Positions 63,219 through 64,000 of a stretch of DNA of 64,000 bases are shown piece after piece (positions within the stretch are counted from its first letter, which is position 1; the number at the start of each line of letters is the position of its first letter). A program made the translations under genes and the position numbers. The DNA lies in the NCBI RefSeq assembly GCF_023380225.1, contig NZ_CP093362.1:992001-1056000 (forward strand). The letters run 5' to 3'. The notes below the pieces were generated by a model. It did not search any database and was not told the origin of the DNA. It saw only the letters and a list, made by a program, of their open reading frames with translations. This DNA is from Apilactobacillus apisilvae. Lineage in GTDB: Bacteria; Bacillota; Bacilli; Lactobacillales; Lactobacillaceae.

Positions 63219-64000
63219 TTATGTTTCTTGATTTTCATCAGAAGATTCTTCAGATTTAGCTTTTTTAATTGCTTCATCTAACATTTGATCGACTTCATCA
63301 ATCTTCTTATCAGATATTTGAGTAGCGCCACTAGATAAATGACCACCACCACCTAATTCTTCCATGATTCTTTGAACATTAACTTCACCGTCACTTCTTG
63401 CAGAAATTCCGATTAAGTTATCAGGACGATGGGTAATTACAAATGAAGCATTAACTCCCGACATATCTAATATAGAATCAGCAGCTTGAGCAGCCGTAAC
63501 TGGATCATAAACTCTATCTTGTTCACCAGAAACTACCATCATATTATTTTCATCGCTAATAAAACGAGCTAATGAAATTAAATGCATTCTAGCCATATAA
63601 CTTTCTGGATTTTCTTCCATAAAGTCTTGCATTTCACTAGAATCAGCCCCAGCTGAACGTAAATAACTAGCAGCATCGAAGGTTCTAGTTCCCGTTCTTG
63701 AAGTAAACGATTTCGTATCAATAAAGATTCCCGTTAACATCGCTGTAGCTTCTAATTTACTAATTGGTTCCGCATCTTGAGATTGATATTCGAACATTTC
63801 AGTAATTAATTCACAAGTTGAAGAAGCATATGGTTCAATATAAACCAGCACTGGATTTTCAGGGAATTCCTCTCCACGACGATGGTGATCAATAATCATT
63901 ACTTTATTTTCTAAACGTTTATATAAGTCATTAGAAATACTCATTGATGGTTTAGAATGATCAACCATTACTAATAAACTATTATCAGTGGCTTTTTGCA
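63219..64000 (-). CDS. gdpP: GdpP, cyclic-di-AMP phosphodiesterase (5' partial)
   Basis: The C-terminal ~260 residues; the frame stays open to the window end (QKATDNSLLVMVDHSKPS), so the true start and the PAS and degenerate GGDEF domains lie outside. Visible: the DHH part with VMIIDHHRRGEEFPENPVLVYIEPYASST, and DHHA1 with ISARSDGEVNVQRIMEELGGGGHLSSGA. Hydrolyses c-di-AMP, thereby setting osmotic and wall homeostasis. Followed by rplI. Confidence 0.95.
   Translation of the reverse strand, partial: QKATDNSLLVMVDHSKPSMSISNDLYKRLENKVMIIDHHRRGEEFPENPVLVYIEPYASSTCELITEMFEYQSQDAEPISKLEATAMLTGIFIDTKSFTSRTGTRTFDAASYLRSAGADSSEMQDFMEENPESYMARMHLISLARFISDENNMMVVSGEQDRVYDPVTAAQAADSILDMSGVNASFVITHRPDNLIGISARSDGEVNVQRIMEELGGGGHLSSGATQISDKKIDEVDQMLDEAIKKAKSEESSDENQET

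Overview
The window is low-GC, densely coded chromosomal DNA from a Gram-positive fermentative bacterium, almost certainly a member of the Lactobacillaceae. The evidence is the complete walRK-yycHI-yycJ-htrA operon, the gdpP-rplI-dnaB block, a sufCDSUB iron-sulfur operon, a manganese (non-heme) catalase, class III ribonucleotide reductase, D-lactate dehydrogenase and a WxL surface-protein locus. A small heterofermentative, insect- or plant-associated genus such as Apilactobacillus or Fructilactobacillus is my inference from composition and gene content. gdpP, rplI, dnaB and walRK usually lie near the replication origin.

Layout. 1-9.3 kb: an oxidoreductase tail, a DUF975 membrane protein, uspA-mntH, adenine deaminase, an ArsR/cation-efflux pair and two tandem TauE/SafE transporters. 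8.0-15.0 kb: the WalRK cell-wall operon, transcribed leftward. 15.2-25.7 kb: an accessory island that starts at tRNA-Lys(CTT). It holds a PanA-toxSAS toxin-antitoxin pair between two long non-coding tracts packed with paired short repeats, small membrane, coiled-coil and secreted proteins of unknown function, a third repeat tract, and two IS3-family insertion sequences. 25.9-34.9 kb: Mn catalase, a PEBP protein, a secreted ADP-ribosyltransferase-like protein, transporters, two C39-type peptidases and three unknown genes. 35.2-43.0 kb: nrdD-nrdG followed after 14 bases by sufCDSUB, so the Fe-S assembly genes may be read with the Fe-S-dependent radical enzyme. 43.1-50.0 kb: a secreted protein, an acetyltransferase, an XRE-controlled ABC exporter operon, ldhD and aspA. 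50.0-59.6 kb: IS debris and a four-gene WxL locus with one IS copy on each side. 59.6-64 kb: an MFS transporter, dnaB, rplI and the 3' part of gdpP.

The main points for a second look are: (1) the three non-coding tracts made of many different short words, each occurring twice close together (inverted around AT-rich loops in the first tract, direct at about 10 bp in the second); (2) the PanA-toxSAS pair between two of them; (3) a secreted protein with a complete R-STS-ExE ADP-ribosyltransferase signature; (4) several genes whose only well-placed start is ATT or ATC behind a good ribosome binding site; (5) a 15/16 match to parS inside the sufB terminator; and (6) an IS that split a terminator hairpin, with a 4-bp target duplication still visible.
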